Source: an uncultured Paracoccaceae bacterium
GTDB taxonomy: Bacteria; Pseudomonadota; Alphaproteobacteria; Rhodobacterales; Rhodobacteraceae
Direction of reading: 5' to 3'
DNA length: 43,777 bases
NCBI GenBank assembly: GCA_947489705.1
Contig: CANLEQ010000025.1
Span: 1 to 43,777, forward strand
Both the position numbers and the translations under genes were made by a program. The notes beneath the pieces were generated by a model, which saw nothing but the letters and a program-made list of their open reading frames with translations, did no database searches and was not told the DNA's origin. Below are positions 8,136-17,881 of the stretch, in pieces (the first letter of the stretch is position 1; the number at the start of each line of letters is the position of its first letter).

Positions 8136-10166
8136 ATGTCTGAACAGGATCCACTCGTCGTCTTCATGCCCTCCGGCCGTCGTGGCCGGTTCCCGGCGGG
8201 CACCCCCGTCCTTACCGCGGCGCGTCGGCTCGGCGTGGATCTCGATTCCGTCTGCGGCGGACGCGGCATCTGTTCCAAGTGTCAGGTCAGCCCCGGAAGC
8301 GGCGCGTTTCCCAAGCTGGGCCTGACCGTGGCGCCGGACGCGCTGAGCGAATGGAACAGCGTCGAGCAACGCTACGACGACAAGCGCGGGCTCAAGCCCG
8401 GCCGCAGGCTCGGCTGTCAGGCGACGGTCCAGAAGGACGTCGTCATCGACGTGCCCGCCGGATCGCAGGTCCACCGTCAGGTCGTGCGCAAGGACGCCGC
8501 GATCCGCGACATCACCCTCGATCCCGCGACCCGCCTGATGCTGGTCGATGTCGACGAGCCGGACATGCATACCCCCTCCGGTGACCTCGAACGGCTGAGC
8601 CGCGCGCTTGCCGCGCAGTGGAACGTCGGCCGCATCGAGGCGCCGCTGCCCGTGCTGGCGAAGCTTCAGGCCGCCCTGCGCAAGGGCGACTGGCAGGTCA
8701 CCGTGGCCATCCACCAGGAACATGACGGCCCTGCCCGGCTTCTCGACATCTGGCCCGGTTTCTACGAGGACGGGATCTTCGGGCTCGCCATCGACCTCGG
8801 TTCGACCACGATCGCGGCGCATCTGTGCAACCTGCAGACGGGCGAGGTCGTGGCGAGCTCGGGCATCATGAACCCGCAGATCCGATTCGGCGAGGACCTG
8901 ATGAGCCGGGTGAGCTACGCCATGATGAATCCCGGCGGCGATGCCGAGATGACCCGCGCCGTGCGCGAGGCGATGACCACCCTGATCGGCGAGATCGCCT
9001 CGGATGCGGGGATCGAGACCCGCAAGCTCTTCGAGGTGGTGATCGTCTGCAACCCGGTCATGCACCATCTGCTTCTCGGGATCGATCCGGTCGAGCTCGG
9101 TCAGGCACCCTTCGCGCTCGCCACGTCGGACGCGCTGTCGCTCGCGGCGCGGGAGCTCGATCTCGTCGACACGAACCCCTCGGCGCGCGCCTATATCCTG
9201 CCCTGTATCGCCGGTCACGTCGGCGCGGATGCCGCGGCGGTCGCCTTGAGCGAGGCGCCCGACAAGCGCGACGAGCTCACGCTGATCGTCGATGTCGGCA
9301 CGAATGCCGAGATCCTGCTCGGCGACCGCACGCAGGTCCTCGCCTGTTCCAGCCCGACAGGCCCGGCCTTCGAGGGCGCGCAGATCAGCTCGGGCCAGCG
9401 CGCCGCGCCGGGCGCGATCGAGGCGATCCGGATAGACCCCGAAACGAAGGAGCCGCGCTTTCGCGTGATCGGCTGCGCCCTCTGGTCCGACGATCCCGGC
9501 TTTTCCGAGGCCATAGGGGCGACGGGGATCACCGGCATCTGCGGCTCGGGCATCATCGAAGCGGTGGCGGAGATGCGCATGGCGGGCCTCGTCGACGCGT
9601 CGGGCCTGATCGGGACGGCCGATCAGGCGGGCACGCCGCGCCTGCAACCTGAGGGCCGCACGCAGGTCTACGTGATCCACGAGGATGCGGAGCGGCGCAT
9701 CACGGTGACCCAGGGCGATATCCGGGCGATCCAGCTTGCGAAATCCGCGCTCTACGCCGGCGCCCGCCTCCTGATGGACGAACGCGGCGTGGACCGGGTC
9801 GAACGCGTGGTTCTCGCCGGTGCCTTCGGCGCCCATATCAGCCCCAAGCACGCCATGGTTCTGGGCATGATTCCCGATGCCGCGCTAGACCACGTCACCT
9901 CCGCCGGCAACGCCGCCGGCACCGGCGCGCGCATCGCCCTTCTCAACCGGGCGGCCCGGGCCGAGATCGAGGGCACCGTCAAGCGCATCCACAAGGTCGA
10001 AACGGCGATCGAGCCGCGGTTCCAGGAGCATTTCGTCGCCGCGAATGCGCTGCCGCACGCCACCGATCCGTTTCCGGAACTCGCGCGCGTCGTCACCCTG
10101 CCCGATGTGAGCTTCAACCGTAACGGAGAGGAGAGCGGCCGACCGCGCAGGCGACGACGCAAGTGA
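8136..10166 (+). CDS. RACo/RamA-like corrinoid reactivation protein, [2Fe-2S] plus ASKHA domain (DUF4445)
   Basis: This 676-residue protein should use ATP and an iron-sulfur cluster to return oxidised cob(II)alamin to the active cob(I)alamin state. Residues about 1-90 form a plant-type ferredoxin domain with VCGGRGICSKCQ and a later cysteine in RLGCQATV. A linker domain follows. The ASKHA ATPase part starts with GLAIDLGSTTIAAHLCN near residue 214 and continues with IVCNPVMHHLLLGI, LIVDVGTNAEILLG, ITGICGSGIIEAVAEM, QLAKSALYAGARLLM and VVLAGAFGAHISP. The domain order is that of RACo from acetogens and RamA-type activators. Next to the pterin-binding MetH part it most likely reactivates the split methionine synthase. 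The C-terminus is very basic (GRPRRRRRK). Confidence 0.9.
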   Translation: MSEQDPLVVFMPSGRRGRFPAGTPVLTAARRLGVDLDSVCGGRGICSKCQVSPGSGAFPKLGLTVAPDALSEWNSVEQRYDDKRGLKPGRRLGCQATVQKDVVIDVPAGSQVHRQVVRKDAAIRDITLDPATRLMLVDVDEPDMHTPSGDLERLSRALAAQWNVGRIEAPLPVLAKLQAALRKGDWQVTVAIHQEHDGPARLLDIWPGFYEDGIFGLAIDLGSTTIAAHLCNLQTGEVVASSGIMNPQIRFGEDLMSRVSYAMMNPGGDAEMTRAVREAMTTLIGEIASDAGIETRKLFEVVIVCNPVMHHLLLGIDPVELGQAPFALATSDALSLAARELDLVDTNPSARAYILPCIAGHVGADAAAVALSEAPDKRDELTLIVDVGTNAEILLGDRTQVLACSSPTGPAFEGAQISSGQRAAPGAIEAIRIDPETKEPRFRVIGCALWSDDPGFSEAIGATGITGICGSGIIEAVAEMRMAGLVDASGLIGTADQAGTPRLQPEGRTQVYVIHEDAERRITVTQGDIRAIQLAKSALYAGARLLMDERGVDRVERVVLAGAFGAHISPKHAMVLGMIPDAALDHVTSAGNAAGTGARIALLNRAARAEIEGTVKRIHKVETAIEPRFQEHFVAANALPHATDPFPELARVVTLPDVSFNRNGEESGRPRRRRRK

Positions 10167-10201
10167 CGGCGCCGCCCGAATTTGCCGCGAATGTCGGAGG
10201 A

Positions 10202-10275
10202 TGGAGCGGGTGAAGGGAATCGAACCCTCGTCTTAAGCTTGGGAAGCTCCTGCTCTACCATTGAGCTACACCCGC
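10202..10275 (-). tRNA. tRNA-Gly (anticodon CCC)
   Basis: The minus strand gives a 74-nt cloverleaf. Acceptor GCGGGTG pairs with CACCCGC, the D arm reads AGCTCAATGGTAGAGC, the anticodon loop TTCCCAA has anticodon CCC, and the T arm holds GGTTCGATTCC. The discriminator is T and CCA is encoded. The outer pairs of the anticodon stem are weak (G-T and G-A by my folding), which leaves the rest clear. Confidence 0.94.
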
Positions 10276-10428
10276 ATCGGCGCGATCAGTAAGACGCGCG
10301 GCGGCATGGCGTCAAGAGGATCCTTCGCCGCCGCGCCGGACGGTCGCAAGATGCGCCCCCGAGCATAGGATACCGCCCGCATCGTTCCTAGATAGACTTC
10401 GGGATTTCAGACGAAAGGGAACCACGAG

Positions 10429-11154
10429 ATGTCGATGAAGAACATGGCCGTGAAGATGGCGCTGGCCTTTGCCGCGGCGAAGGGCGTTCAGGCGTTCCAG
10501 AGCTCCGGCGGCATGGAAGGGCTCAAGCGACGCTTGGCCGAACAGAAGGGCCGTGGCACCGGCACCTCCGGCGCCTCCGGCAGCGGCACGGGCGGCGGCA
10601 TCGGCGAATTGCTGGGCGCGCTCGGCCTCGGCGGTACGAGCCAGGGAACCGCGACAGAGGGCGGCGGTCGGCATGGCGGCAATTCGCTCGCCGGCCTTCT
10701 CGGCGGACTTGCCGGTGCTGCGAGCGGTGCCGGCGGCGCGGGCAAGATGACGGGGCTTCTCGACCGCACGCGCGAGACGCCCGAGAACACCGCCGAAGAG
10801 GAGCAGGTCTCGGGCCTGATGATCCGCGCCATGGTCCAGGCGGCGCGGGCCGACGGCGAGATCGACAGTCGCGAACGCGCGACCCTGATGGAGATCATCG
10901 GCGACAGCGATCCCGAGGAAACCGCCTTTCTCCAGGCGCAGATGACCGCGCCCGTCGATGCCGAGGCGCTCGCCCGCGACACGCCCGAAGGTCACGAGAT
11001 CGAGATCTATACCAGCGCGGTTCTGGCGATCGAGCCCGACAACCGCGCCGAGGCGGAGTTCCTCGACACGCTGGCACAGGGCCTTCATCTCAGCCAGCGG
11101 CAGGTCAACGACATCCACGAGGCGCACAACAAGCCGCCGCTCTACACGCTCTGA
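10429..11154 (+). CDS. DUF533/TerB-like protein
   Basis: This 241-residue protein matches the DUF533 family. The N-terminal half (residues about 40-110) is low-complexity, rich in glycine, alanine and serine. The C-terminal half is a TerB-like helical domain with the motif GLMIRAMVQAARADGEIDSRERATLMEI, whose acidic DGEID loop is typical, followed by EIYTSAVLAIEPDNRAEAEFLDTLA. Its function is unknown; TerB-type domains often bind metal or sit near membranes. There is no clear signal peptide. An AAAGGGAACCAC segment before the ATG can serve as a ribosome-binding site. The gene is followed after only 8 bases by the PhzF gene, so the two are probably co-transcribed. Confidence 0.82.
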   Translation: MSMKNMAVKMALAFAAAKGVQAFQSSGGMEGLKRRLAEQKGRGTGTSGASGSGTGGGIGELLGALGLGGTSQGTATEGGGRHGGNSLAGLLGGLAGAASGAGGAGKMTGLLDRTRETPENTAEEEQVSGLMIRAMVQAARADGEIDSRERATLMEIIGDSDPEETAFLQAQMTAPVDAEALARDTPEGHEIEIYTSAVLAIEPDNRAEAEFLDTLAQGLHLSQRQVNDIHEAHNKPPLYTL

Positions 11155-11162
11155 GCGTCGTC

Positions 11163-11987
11163 ATGACCCGCTATGTCGTCTACGACGTCTTCACGGATCG
11201 CCCCTTCGGGGGCAATCCGCTCGCCGTGTTTCCGAATGCCGACGGTCTGCCGGAAAGCCAGCTCCAATCCATCGCGCGGGAGTTCAATTTCTCCGAGACC
11301 GTGTTCGCCTTCGCCGATGACCAGGCGACCGCGCGGCTGCGCATCTTCACGCCGCTGCAGGAGATTCCGTTCGCCGGCCATCCCCTGATCGGCACGGCGG
11401 TCGCCCTCGCCGATGACGGCGCCGCTCCCGACATGCGATTTCGGCTCCCCGGCGGCATGATCGCCGCGCGGGCCGAGGCGGGCAAGGCCTCGTTCCTGCG
11501 CGACACCCCTCTCGACATTCTCGGCGAGGTTGATACCCGGACGGTGGCCGCCTGCCTGGGATTGGCGCCGTCGAAGGTCAAAGGCGCCGTGAGGGCGTCG
11601 GTCGGGCTGCCCTTCGTGCTGGCCGAGCTCGGCTCCCCCCGCGACCTCGACGCCATCACCACCGACATCTCGGCGTTCCGGCGCGGCCAGAGCGCCTATC
11701 CCGGCGAGTTCGACTTCGCGATCCTCGCCTATCACCGCCGGGGCGAGGTGGTGGAGGCGCGCATGTTCGCGCCGCTCGACGACATTCCCGAGGATCCCGC
11801 GACCGGAAGTGCTGCAGCCGCACTCGGCGCCTATCTGCGCGGAACGGAGGGGCGCGATATCGAGCTCGTCGTCTCGCAGGGCGTCGCCATGAACCGGCCG
11901 AGCCGCATCGAGGTCGCCGCCCGGGCTGAGGGCGTCACGATCGGCGGGCGGGCCATCAGGGTGATGGAAGGCCGCCTGACGATCTGA
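11163..11987 (+). CDS. PhzF-family isomerase/epimerase
   Basis: The 274-residue product belongs to the PhzF family, two-domain enzymes with a diaminopimelate-epimerase fold. The family acts on small metabolites; only true PhzF makes phenazine precursors. The N-terminal signature YDVFTDRPFGGNPLAVF is at about residues 6-22, the catalytic glutamate is in REFNFSETVFAF (about residue 46), the motif IPFAGHPLIGTAVALA follows, and the C-terminal DPATGSAAAALGAYL carries the conserved aspartate. No phenazine genes are nearby, so phenazine synthesis is not implied. Confidence 0.9.
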   Translation: MTRYVVYDVFTDRPFGGNPLAVFPNADGLPESQLQSIAREFNFSETVFAFADDQATARLRIFTPLQEIPFAGHPLIGTAVALADDGAAPDMRFRLPGGMIAARAEAGKASFLRDTPLDILGEVDTRTVAACLGLAPSKVKGAVRASVGLPFVLAELGSPRDLDAITTDISAFRRGQSAYPGEFDFAILAYHRRGEVVEARMFAPLDDIPEDPATGSAAAALGAYLRGTEGRDIELVVSQGVAMNRPSRIEVAARAEGVTIGGRAIRVMEGRLTI

Positions 11988-12060
11988 CGAATGGGACTGG
12001 CCCGATCGCGGCACAGCGGCTAGACGGTCCCCCCAACCGAGAAGCCCCGGGAGAGCGCAC

Positions 12061-12474
12061 ATGTCCGACACGATCCTCGATCGCTGCGCCGCGCAGGGGC
12101 TGCGCATGACCGGTCAGCGGCGCCTCATCGCACAGGTCCTCGAGGACAGCCGCGACCATCCCGACGTCGAGACACTCTACGCGCGCGCATCCGAGCACGA
12201 CCCCCACATCTCGCTTGCCACCGTCTATCGCACGGTCCGGCTCTTCGAGGACGAAGGCATTCTCGAAAAGGTCGATTTCGGCGACGGCCGCGCCCGCTAC
12301 GAGGATGCCGAACGCGATCACCACGACCACCTGATCGACCTTCAGACGGGGCGCGTCATCGAGTTCATCGACCCCGAGATCGAAGCGTTGCAGGAACGGA
12401 TCGCGACACGGCTCGGCTACCGTCTCAAGGGCCACAGGCTGGAGCTTTACGGCGTCAAGATCCCGGAGGAGTAA
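12061..12474 (+). CDS. Fur-family metalloregulator (Fur/Mur type)
   Basis: This 137-residue DNA-binding protein belongs to the ferric uptake regulator family. The winged helix spans residues about 1-85, with recognition helix region ISLATVYRTVRLFEDEGIL. The dimerisation domain has the metal-binding HHDHLIDLQTG motif near residue 90. The C-terminal CxxC zinc site of Escherichia coli Fur is absent; the only cysteine is near residue 9. In Rhodobacteraceae such proteins often act as the manganese regulator Mur, so iron or manganese are both possible effectors. The haem motif of Irr is not visible. A DMT-type exporter gene begins right at its stop codon. Confidence 0.9.
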   Translation: MSDTILDRCAAQGLRMTGQRRLIAQVLEDSRDHPDVETLYARASEHDPHISLATVYRTVRLFEDEGILEKVDFGDGRARYEDAERDHHDHLIDLQTGRVIEFIDPEIEALQERIATRLGYRLKGHRLELYGVKIPEE

Positions 12475-12505
12475 GGCCATCGACAATCTGCGCGCCATCG
12501 CGCTC

Positions 12506-13381
12506 ATGGTCGCGGCCATGGCATGCTTCGCCCTCGAGGATATGGTCATCAAGATCCTCGCCGAGACGTTGCCGACGTGGGAGATCTTCTTTCTCATGGG
12601 CGGGGTGGGCATGACCCTCTTCGCGGTCATCTGCCTGTCGAGACGGCTTGCGCTCTTCGACCGGACCTTCCTGCATCCGCTGGTCATACTGCGCAATATC
12701 GGCGAGGTCATCGGCACCCTCGGTTTCGTCACCGCGCTGACGCTGGTGCCGCTTTCGGTCGCGACCGCCATCCTGCAGGGAACGCCGCTCGCCCTGACCG
12801 CGGGGGCTGCGATCTTTCTCGGCGAGGAGGTCGGCTGGCGGCGCTGGGTCGCGGTACTTCTGGGACTGGTCGGCATTCTGGTCGTCCTCGACCCCTTCTC
12901 GGCCGATTTCCGGCCCGATGCGCTGTTCGCCGTGCTGGGCGTCCTGGGCCTCATGCTGCGCGATCTGGCCACCCGCCGCATCCCCGAGGGAATACCGTCG
13001 CATCAATTGTCGTTCTGGGCCTATTGCGGCTACGTCTCCTGCGGCGTGCTGATCCTGCCCTGGGGGGACGCGCCCGTGATGCCCGCACCGGATGTTTGGC
13101 TGGCGCTGGCGATGGCCGCCCTGATCGGCGCAATGGGCTATTGGGGGATCACGATGGCGATGCGGCTGGGCGAGGTCAGCGCGGTCATCCCGTTCCGCTA
13201 CACCCGGCTGGTCTTCGCCATGGCGCTGGGCGTCGTGGTGCTGGGCGAGCAACCGGACGCCACGACGCTCGCCGGCGCCTCGCTGGTCGTAGCAACCGGC
13301 ATCTACACCGTATTTCGGGAGCGGAAGGTGGCTCGCCGGCGCCGGGCGGCCGGCCTTTCCACCCGAGCCGCGCCACGCTAG
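12506..13381 (+). CDS. EamA/DMT-superfamily transporter
   Basis: This is a polytopic inner-membrane protein of at least 291 residues with about ten hydrophobic helices in two EamA repeats, a drug/metabolite exporter of unknown substrate. The first repeat holds ALEDMVIKILAETLPTWEI and NIGEVIGTLGFVTALTLVPL. The second holds AALIGAMGYWGITMAMRLGEVSAVIPFRYTRLVFAM. ATG 12506 is the first standard start, but the frame stays open upstream and a strong GGAGGAG at 12465-12471 ideally serves an ATC codon at 12479, which would add nine residues (IDNLRAIAL) that complete the usual first helix. A CTG at 12488 is another option. I consider initiation upstream of 12506 likely but unproven. Confidence 0.85.
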   Translation: MVAAMACFALEDMVIKILAETLPTWEIFFLMGGVGMTLFAVICLSRRLALFDRTFLHPLVILRNIGEVIGTLGFVTALTLVPLSVATAILQGTPLALTAGAAIFLGEEVGWRRWVAVLLGLVGILVVLDPFSADFRPDALFAVLGVLGLMLRDLATRRIPEGIPSHQLSFWAYCGYVSCGVLILPWGDAPVMPAPDVWLALAMAALIGAMGYWGITMAMRLGEVSAVIPFRYTRLVFAMALGVVVLGEQPDATTLAGASLVVATGIYTVFRERKVARRRRAAGLSTRAAPR

Positions 13382-15273
<1,892 letters not shown>

Positions 15274-15289
15274 CATGGTGAGCCCCGGC

Positions 15290-15730
15290 ATGAACGCGGA
15301 CGACATCATCGCGCATCTGCGCCTCGCCCCGCACCCCGAGGGTGGTCACTACCGCCAGACGTGGATCGAGGATGGCGAGGGTCGCCCGGCGGGCACCTGC
15401 ATCTACTTCCTGCTGAGGCGCGGCGAAGCGAGCCACTGGCACCGCGTGGACGCCGCGGAGATCTGGCATTTCTACGCAGGCGCACCGCTCGTGCTGTCGA
15501 TCTCGGCCACAGACACCGGGCCTGCAGACGATCACGAACTCGGTCCGGATCTCGCCCGCGGCGAACTTCCCCAAATCGTCGTGCCGAAGGACGCGTGGCA
15601 GGCAGCACGCAGTACCGGGGAATGGACGCTCTGCGGCTGCACGGTCAGCCCCGCCTTCCGTTTCGAAGGGTTCAAACTGGCGCCACCCGGCTTCGACATC
15701 GCGCGACGAGGCGACCGCGACGGCTCGTGA
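15290..15730 (+). CDS. Cupin family protein (DUF985)
   Basis: This 146-residue protein matches the DUF985 cupin family, small beta-barrel proteins of uncertain function. The pattern HLRLAPHPEGGHYRQTW near residue 8, IYFLLRRGEASHWHRVDAAEIWHFYAGAPL in the middle and WTLCGCTVSPAFRFEGFKLAPPGF near the end are characteristic; the histidines could bind metal. ATG 15290 is preceded by GGTGAG at good spacing; an ATG at 15275 is the alternative. It follows the acetyltransferase gene by 16 bases and precedes a strong hairpin. Confidence 0.85.
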   Translation: MNADDIIAHLRLAPHPEGGHYRQTWIEDGEGRPAGTCIYFLLRRGEASHWHRVDAAEIWHFYAGAPLVLSISATDTGPADDHELGPDLARGELPQIVVPKDAWQAARSTGEWTLCGCTVSPAFRFEGFKLAPPGFDIARRGDRDGS

Positions 15731-15777
15731 TCGAATTTCCCGGCGGGGCAAGTCTGGTCATGCCCCGAAACGCAAAA

Positions 15778-15801
15778 CAGCCGCCGAAGGATCGGCGGCT
15801 G
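15778..15801 (-). terminator. Strong hairpin terminator between convergent genes
   Basis: CAGCCGCCG and CGGCGGCTG form a perfect 9-base-pair stem around a 6-base loop. On the minus strand it is followed by TTTTGCGTTT, fitting a terminator for the PRC-barrel gene. On the plus strand the tail is A-rich, so it may work less well for the cupin gene. Confidence 0.8.
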
Positions 15802-15828
15802 TCCAAAAACTCGAAATTTGAGGGCTGA

Positions 15829-16281
15829 TTACTCCCAGAAGCCCTCGTCCACGGACTCCATCGATTCGAGCTCCTCTTCGCTGCGATCGGTGACATAAGC
15901 GTAGGTCTGATCGTCGACGGCCACGAGGTTGATGTTCTCGAGCGGAATCATGACGTGCTTGTCGGCGATGTCGAGAAATCCACCGACCTCGGCGACGATC
16001 CCGATCATCTGGCCACTTTGGTCGAGGACCACGTCCTCGATCTCGCCGATATCGTTCCAGCCGTCACCGACGCCCTCATACATCTCGCCTTCGACCCAGT
16101 CGGACGCGTCGGAGGTAGTGTAGATGTCACCCCCCGTGATGTCGCGCGTGCGGATCAGGGTCTGGTCGCCCGACATGGCGCCATCGCTGGCGCCCGTCGT
16201 GTGGTCGGAACTTGTCGATTGGGCATAGGCGCCGGTCGTTGCCATGCCCAGAGCGAGTGCGGATACGGTCAGAAATTTCAT
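15829..16281 (-). CDS. Exported PRC-barrel domain protein
   Basis: The 150-residue product begins with a typical Sec signal peptide (MKFLTVSALALGMATTGAYA, cleavage likely after AYA) and so should be periplasmic. The mature part is very acidic and contains a PRC-barrel: VLDQSGQMIGIVAEVGGFLDIADKHVMIPLENINLV. Such small secreted PRC-barrel proteins are common in Rhodobacteraceae and Rhizobiales; their role is unknown, possibly in envelope stress. Start at ATG 16281 is fixed by the signal peptide. It has its own terminator and about 115 bases of upstream sequence that probably hold its promoter. Confidence 0.85.
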   Translation of the reverse strand: MKFLTVSALALGMATTGAYAQSTSSDHTTGASDGAMSGDQTLIRTRDITGGDIYTTSDASDWVEGEMYEGVGDGWNDIGEIEDVVLDQSGQMIGIVAEVGGFLDIADKHVMIPLENINLVAVDDQTYAYVTDRSEEELESMESVDEGFWE

Positions 16282-16397
16282 CTCTCGTCCTCGTCTTTTT
16301 GCATTCGAAGGGACAAGCGAAATCCCGCCGAGTTTGTTCCGGGGTGAGCGCAGCTTTTTGTTAGTTAACGCTCGCAAGCCGCTGAAATGGCATACAA

Positions 16398-17330
16398 TCA
16401 GGCTTCCTCGTCGAACCTTTCGACCGACACCCTCTGTCCCAGAAGGAACGCGTCCGCGACATGCAGAAGCGGCCGGTCATCGACGTTCGACGCACCATCG
16501 CGCAGCAGTTCGACGAACTCGCGATAGAGGCCCGCATACTCGCCGGGGCCCTCGGCGTTCTGGTCCAGACCGTCGATCTTGAGGATGGCCGCACCCTCTT
16601 CCAGCCGCAGCGTGCCGCCATCGGTGACGATCTCCATCGTCCAGCTCGCCGTCTCTTCCAGCCGCCAGTCAAAATCGGCCGTGAGGCGCAAGCCGTCCGA
16701 CCCCGCGAAGGTCAGGTCCGCGGCGATGGGCGCGGCACGGTTCTCCGGAAAATAGAGGCGCGACTCGTGCATGTGGACCTCGACCGGCAGGATGTCCGTC
16801 AGGATGGAGAGGGCGTTGATGCCGGTGTCGAAGACACCCTGGCCGCCCGGCTCCCAGATCCATTGCTGTCCGGGATGCCAAACGCGCACGTTCTCCTTCC
16901 ACGAGATATGACCGCCGGTGACGCGCTTGTCCTTCAGCCAGTCGCGCGCCGCAGCAACACCCAGCGCGTGACGCAGATGCCAGCTCGCATAGAGCGTCAC
17001 GCCCTTCTCGGCCGCGAGGTCGGCAAGCTGCCGCACCTCGGCCGTGGTGGCGCCGGGCGGCTTTTCAAGCAGGACATGCCGCCCCGCGGAGATCGCCATG
17101 CGTGCGGCCTCGAACCGCGGCACCGGTGGCATCGTCATGGCCAGGGCGGTGATGTCGGGCCGCGCCTCCAGCAGCGACGGGAGATCCGCGTGGTTTTCGA
17201 CCCCGTCGATTCCGCCCGAGCGGCTGACGGTCGCGGCGAGTGTGACATCGGGATTGTCGGCGATGGCGGGGATATGCTGGTCTCGGGCGATCTTGCCGAC
17301 GCCCATGATGGCCATTTTCGTGACGCTCAC
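16398..17330 (-). CDS. Gfo/Idh/MocA-family sugar dehydrogenase (D-galactose/L-arabinose 1-dehydrogenase-like)
   Basis: This 310-residue NAD(P)-dependent oxidoreductase has an N-terminal Rossmann fold (MAIMGVGKIARDQHIPAI) and the family active-site motif LEKPPGATTAEV with its catalytic lysine near residue 89. The motifs WKENVRVWHPGQQWIWEPGGQGVFDTGINALSIL strongly resemble D-galactose and L-arabinose 1-dehydrogenases, which oxidise the sugar C1 to a lactone in non-phosphorylative pathways. I chose the GTG at 17330 because GGAG lies 6 bases upstream and the product then has the family length; an ATG at 17363 is possible. No lactonase or dehydratase gene is adjacent, so the exact sugar remains a guess. 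Confidence 0.84.
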   Translation of the reverse strand: MSVTKMAIMGVGKIARDQHIPAIADNPDVTLAATVSRSGGIDGVENHADLPSLLEARPDITALAMTMPPVPRFEAARMAISAGRHVLLEKPPGATTAEVRQLADLAAEKGVTLYASWHLRHALGVAAARDWLKDKRVTGGHISWKENVRVWHPGQQWIWEPGGQGVFDTGINALSILTDILPVEVHMHESRLYFPENRAAPIAADLTFAGSDGLRLTADFDWRLEETASWTMEIVTDGGTLRLEEGAAILKIDGLDQNAEGPGEYAGLYREFVELLRDGASNVDDRPLLHVADAFLLGQRVSVERFDEEA

Positions 17331-17510
17331 GGTCTGCTCCTTTGTCGTTGTTTCCGGCGTCATGTGGCGCGGGGCCTGCCGGGATCAATGGCGACATCTT
17401 CACGTCGCGGCGCGCGCCGGGTAAACTGCGCGAAACCACGGAGCCTTCGCCATGATCCGCCGACCCGTTACCGCCCGCCGCCGCGCGCCTTGCCCTTGCG
17501 GCTGCGCCCC

Positions 17511-17711
17511 GTGAAGCTGCTCGATGCGAAACATCCGTTCTTCCGGCCGCTCTGGCGGCGCGTCGTCATCACGGCGATCTGCGTGGCCTGGGCTTTCGTC
17601 GAACTCACGCGCGGTGCGCATGGATGGGCCCTGATCTTCGGCGCGATGGGGGCACTCTGCATCTACGAATTCTTCGTGGTCTACGCGCCCGACGACGATC
17701 GGGAGCCATAA
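17511..17711 (+). CDS. Small DUF3329-type membrane protein
   Basis: A 66-residue protein starting at a GTG (17511) with VKLLDAKHPFFRPLWRR, then two hydrophobic helices (residues about 18-32 and 38-56) and an acidic tail ending DDDREP. The pattern matches the DUF3329 family of short alphaproteobacterial inner-membrane proteins of unknown function. It stands alone, divergent from the sugar dehydrogenase and convergent with nrdJ. No convincing ribosome-binding site is visible, so the start is less certain than the frame. Confidence 0.7.
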   Translation: MKLLDAKHPFFRPLWRRVVITAICVAWAFVELTRGAHGWALIFGAMGALCIYEFFVVYAPDDDREP

Positions 17712-17714
17712 AAA

Positions 17715-17735
17715 AGGGGCCCCGAAGGGACCCCT
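17715..17735. terminator. Bidirectional terminator hairpin between DUF3329 gene and nrdJ
   Basis: AGGGG and CCCCT, extended by CCC and GGG across one mismatch, form a stem around a GAA loop. The minus strand has a TTTTTT tail directly after it (opposite the DUF3329 stop), which suits nrdJ, whose stop is about 150 bases away. The plus strand has AGTTT after it. Confidence 0.75.
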
Positions 17736-17881
17736 AGTTTCGCGCGTCAGGCTCTGTCGTTACCGCTCGAATGTATTTTCTGCCTGCGTCCTGACGCACG
17801 CCCAGGGCGAGCGCACCCGCCCCGTGACTCCACGATTAGAAAGCTCCGATCCGTACGTAGTCGACCGATCCTCTTTCGCCG

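Noticed and set aside
7032-9851. 939-codon open frame antisense to the B12 operon
   Set aside because: Composition is that of a reverse-strand shadow and the sense genes are complete and well recognised.
11163-11987. Phenazine biosynthesis from the PhzF name
   Set aside because: No other phenazine genes are near; the family is broad and mostly not involved in phenazines.
16310-16345. EcfG-type stress promoter (GGAAC with a spaced -10) before the PRC-barrel gene
   Set aside because: GGAAC is present on the minus strand but the -10 does not fit the CGTT consensus at 16-17 bases, so the match is too weak.
16360-16369. GTTAGTTAAC also occurring at 43416-43425
   Set aside because: A single shared 10-mer in two A/T-rich spots with no common context is likely to be chance; it does not fit the CtrA TTAA-N7-TTAA motif.
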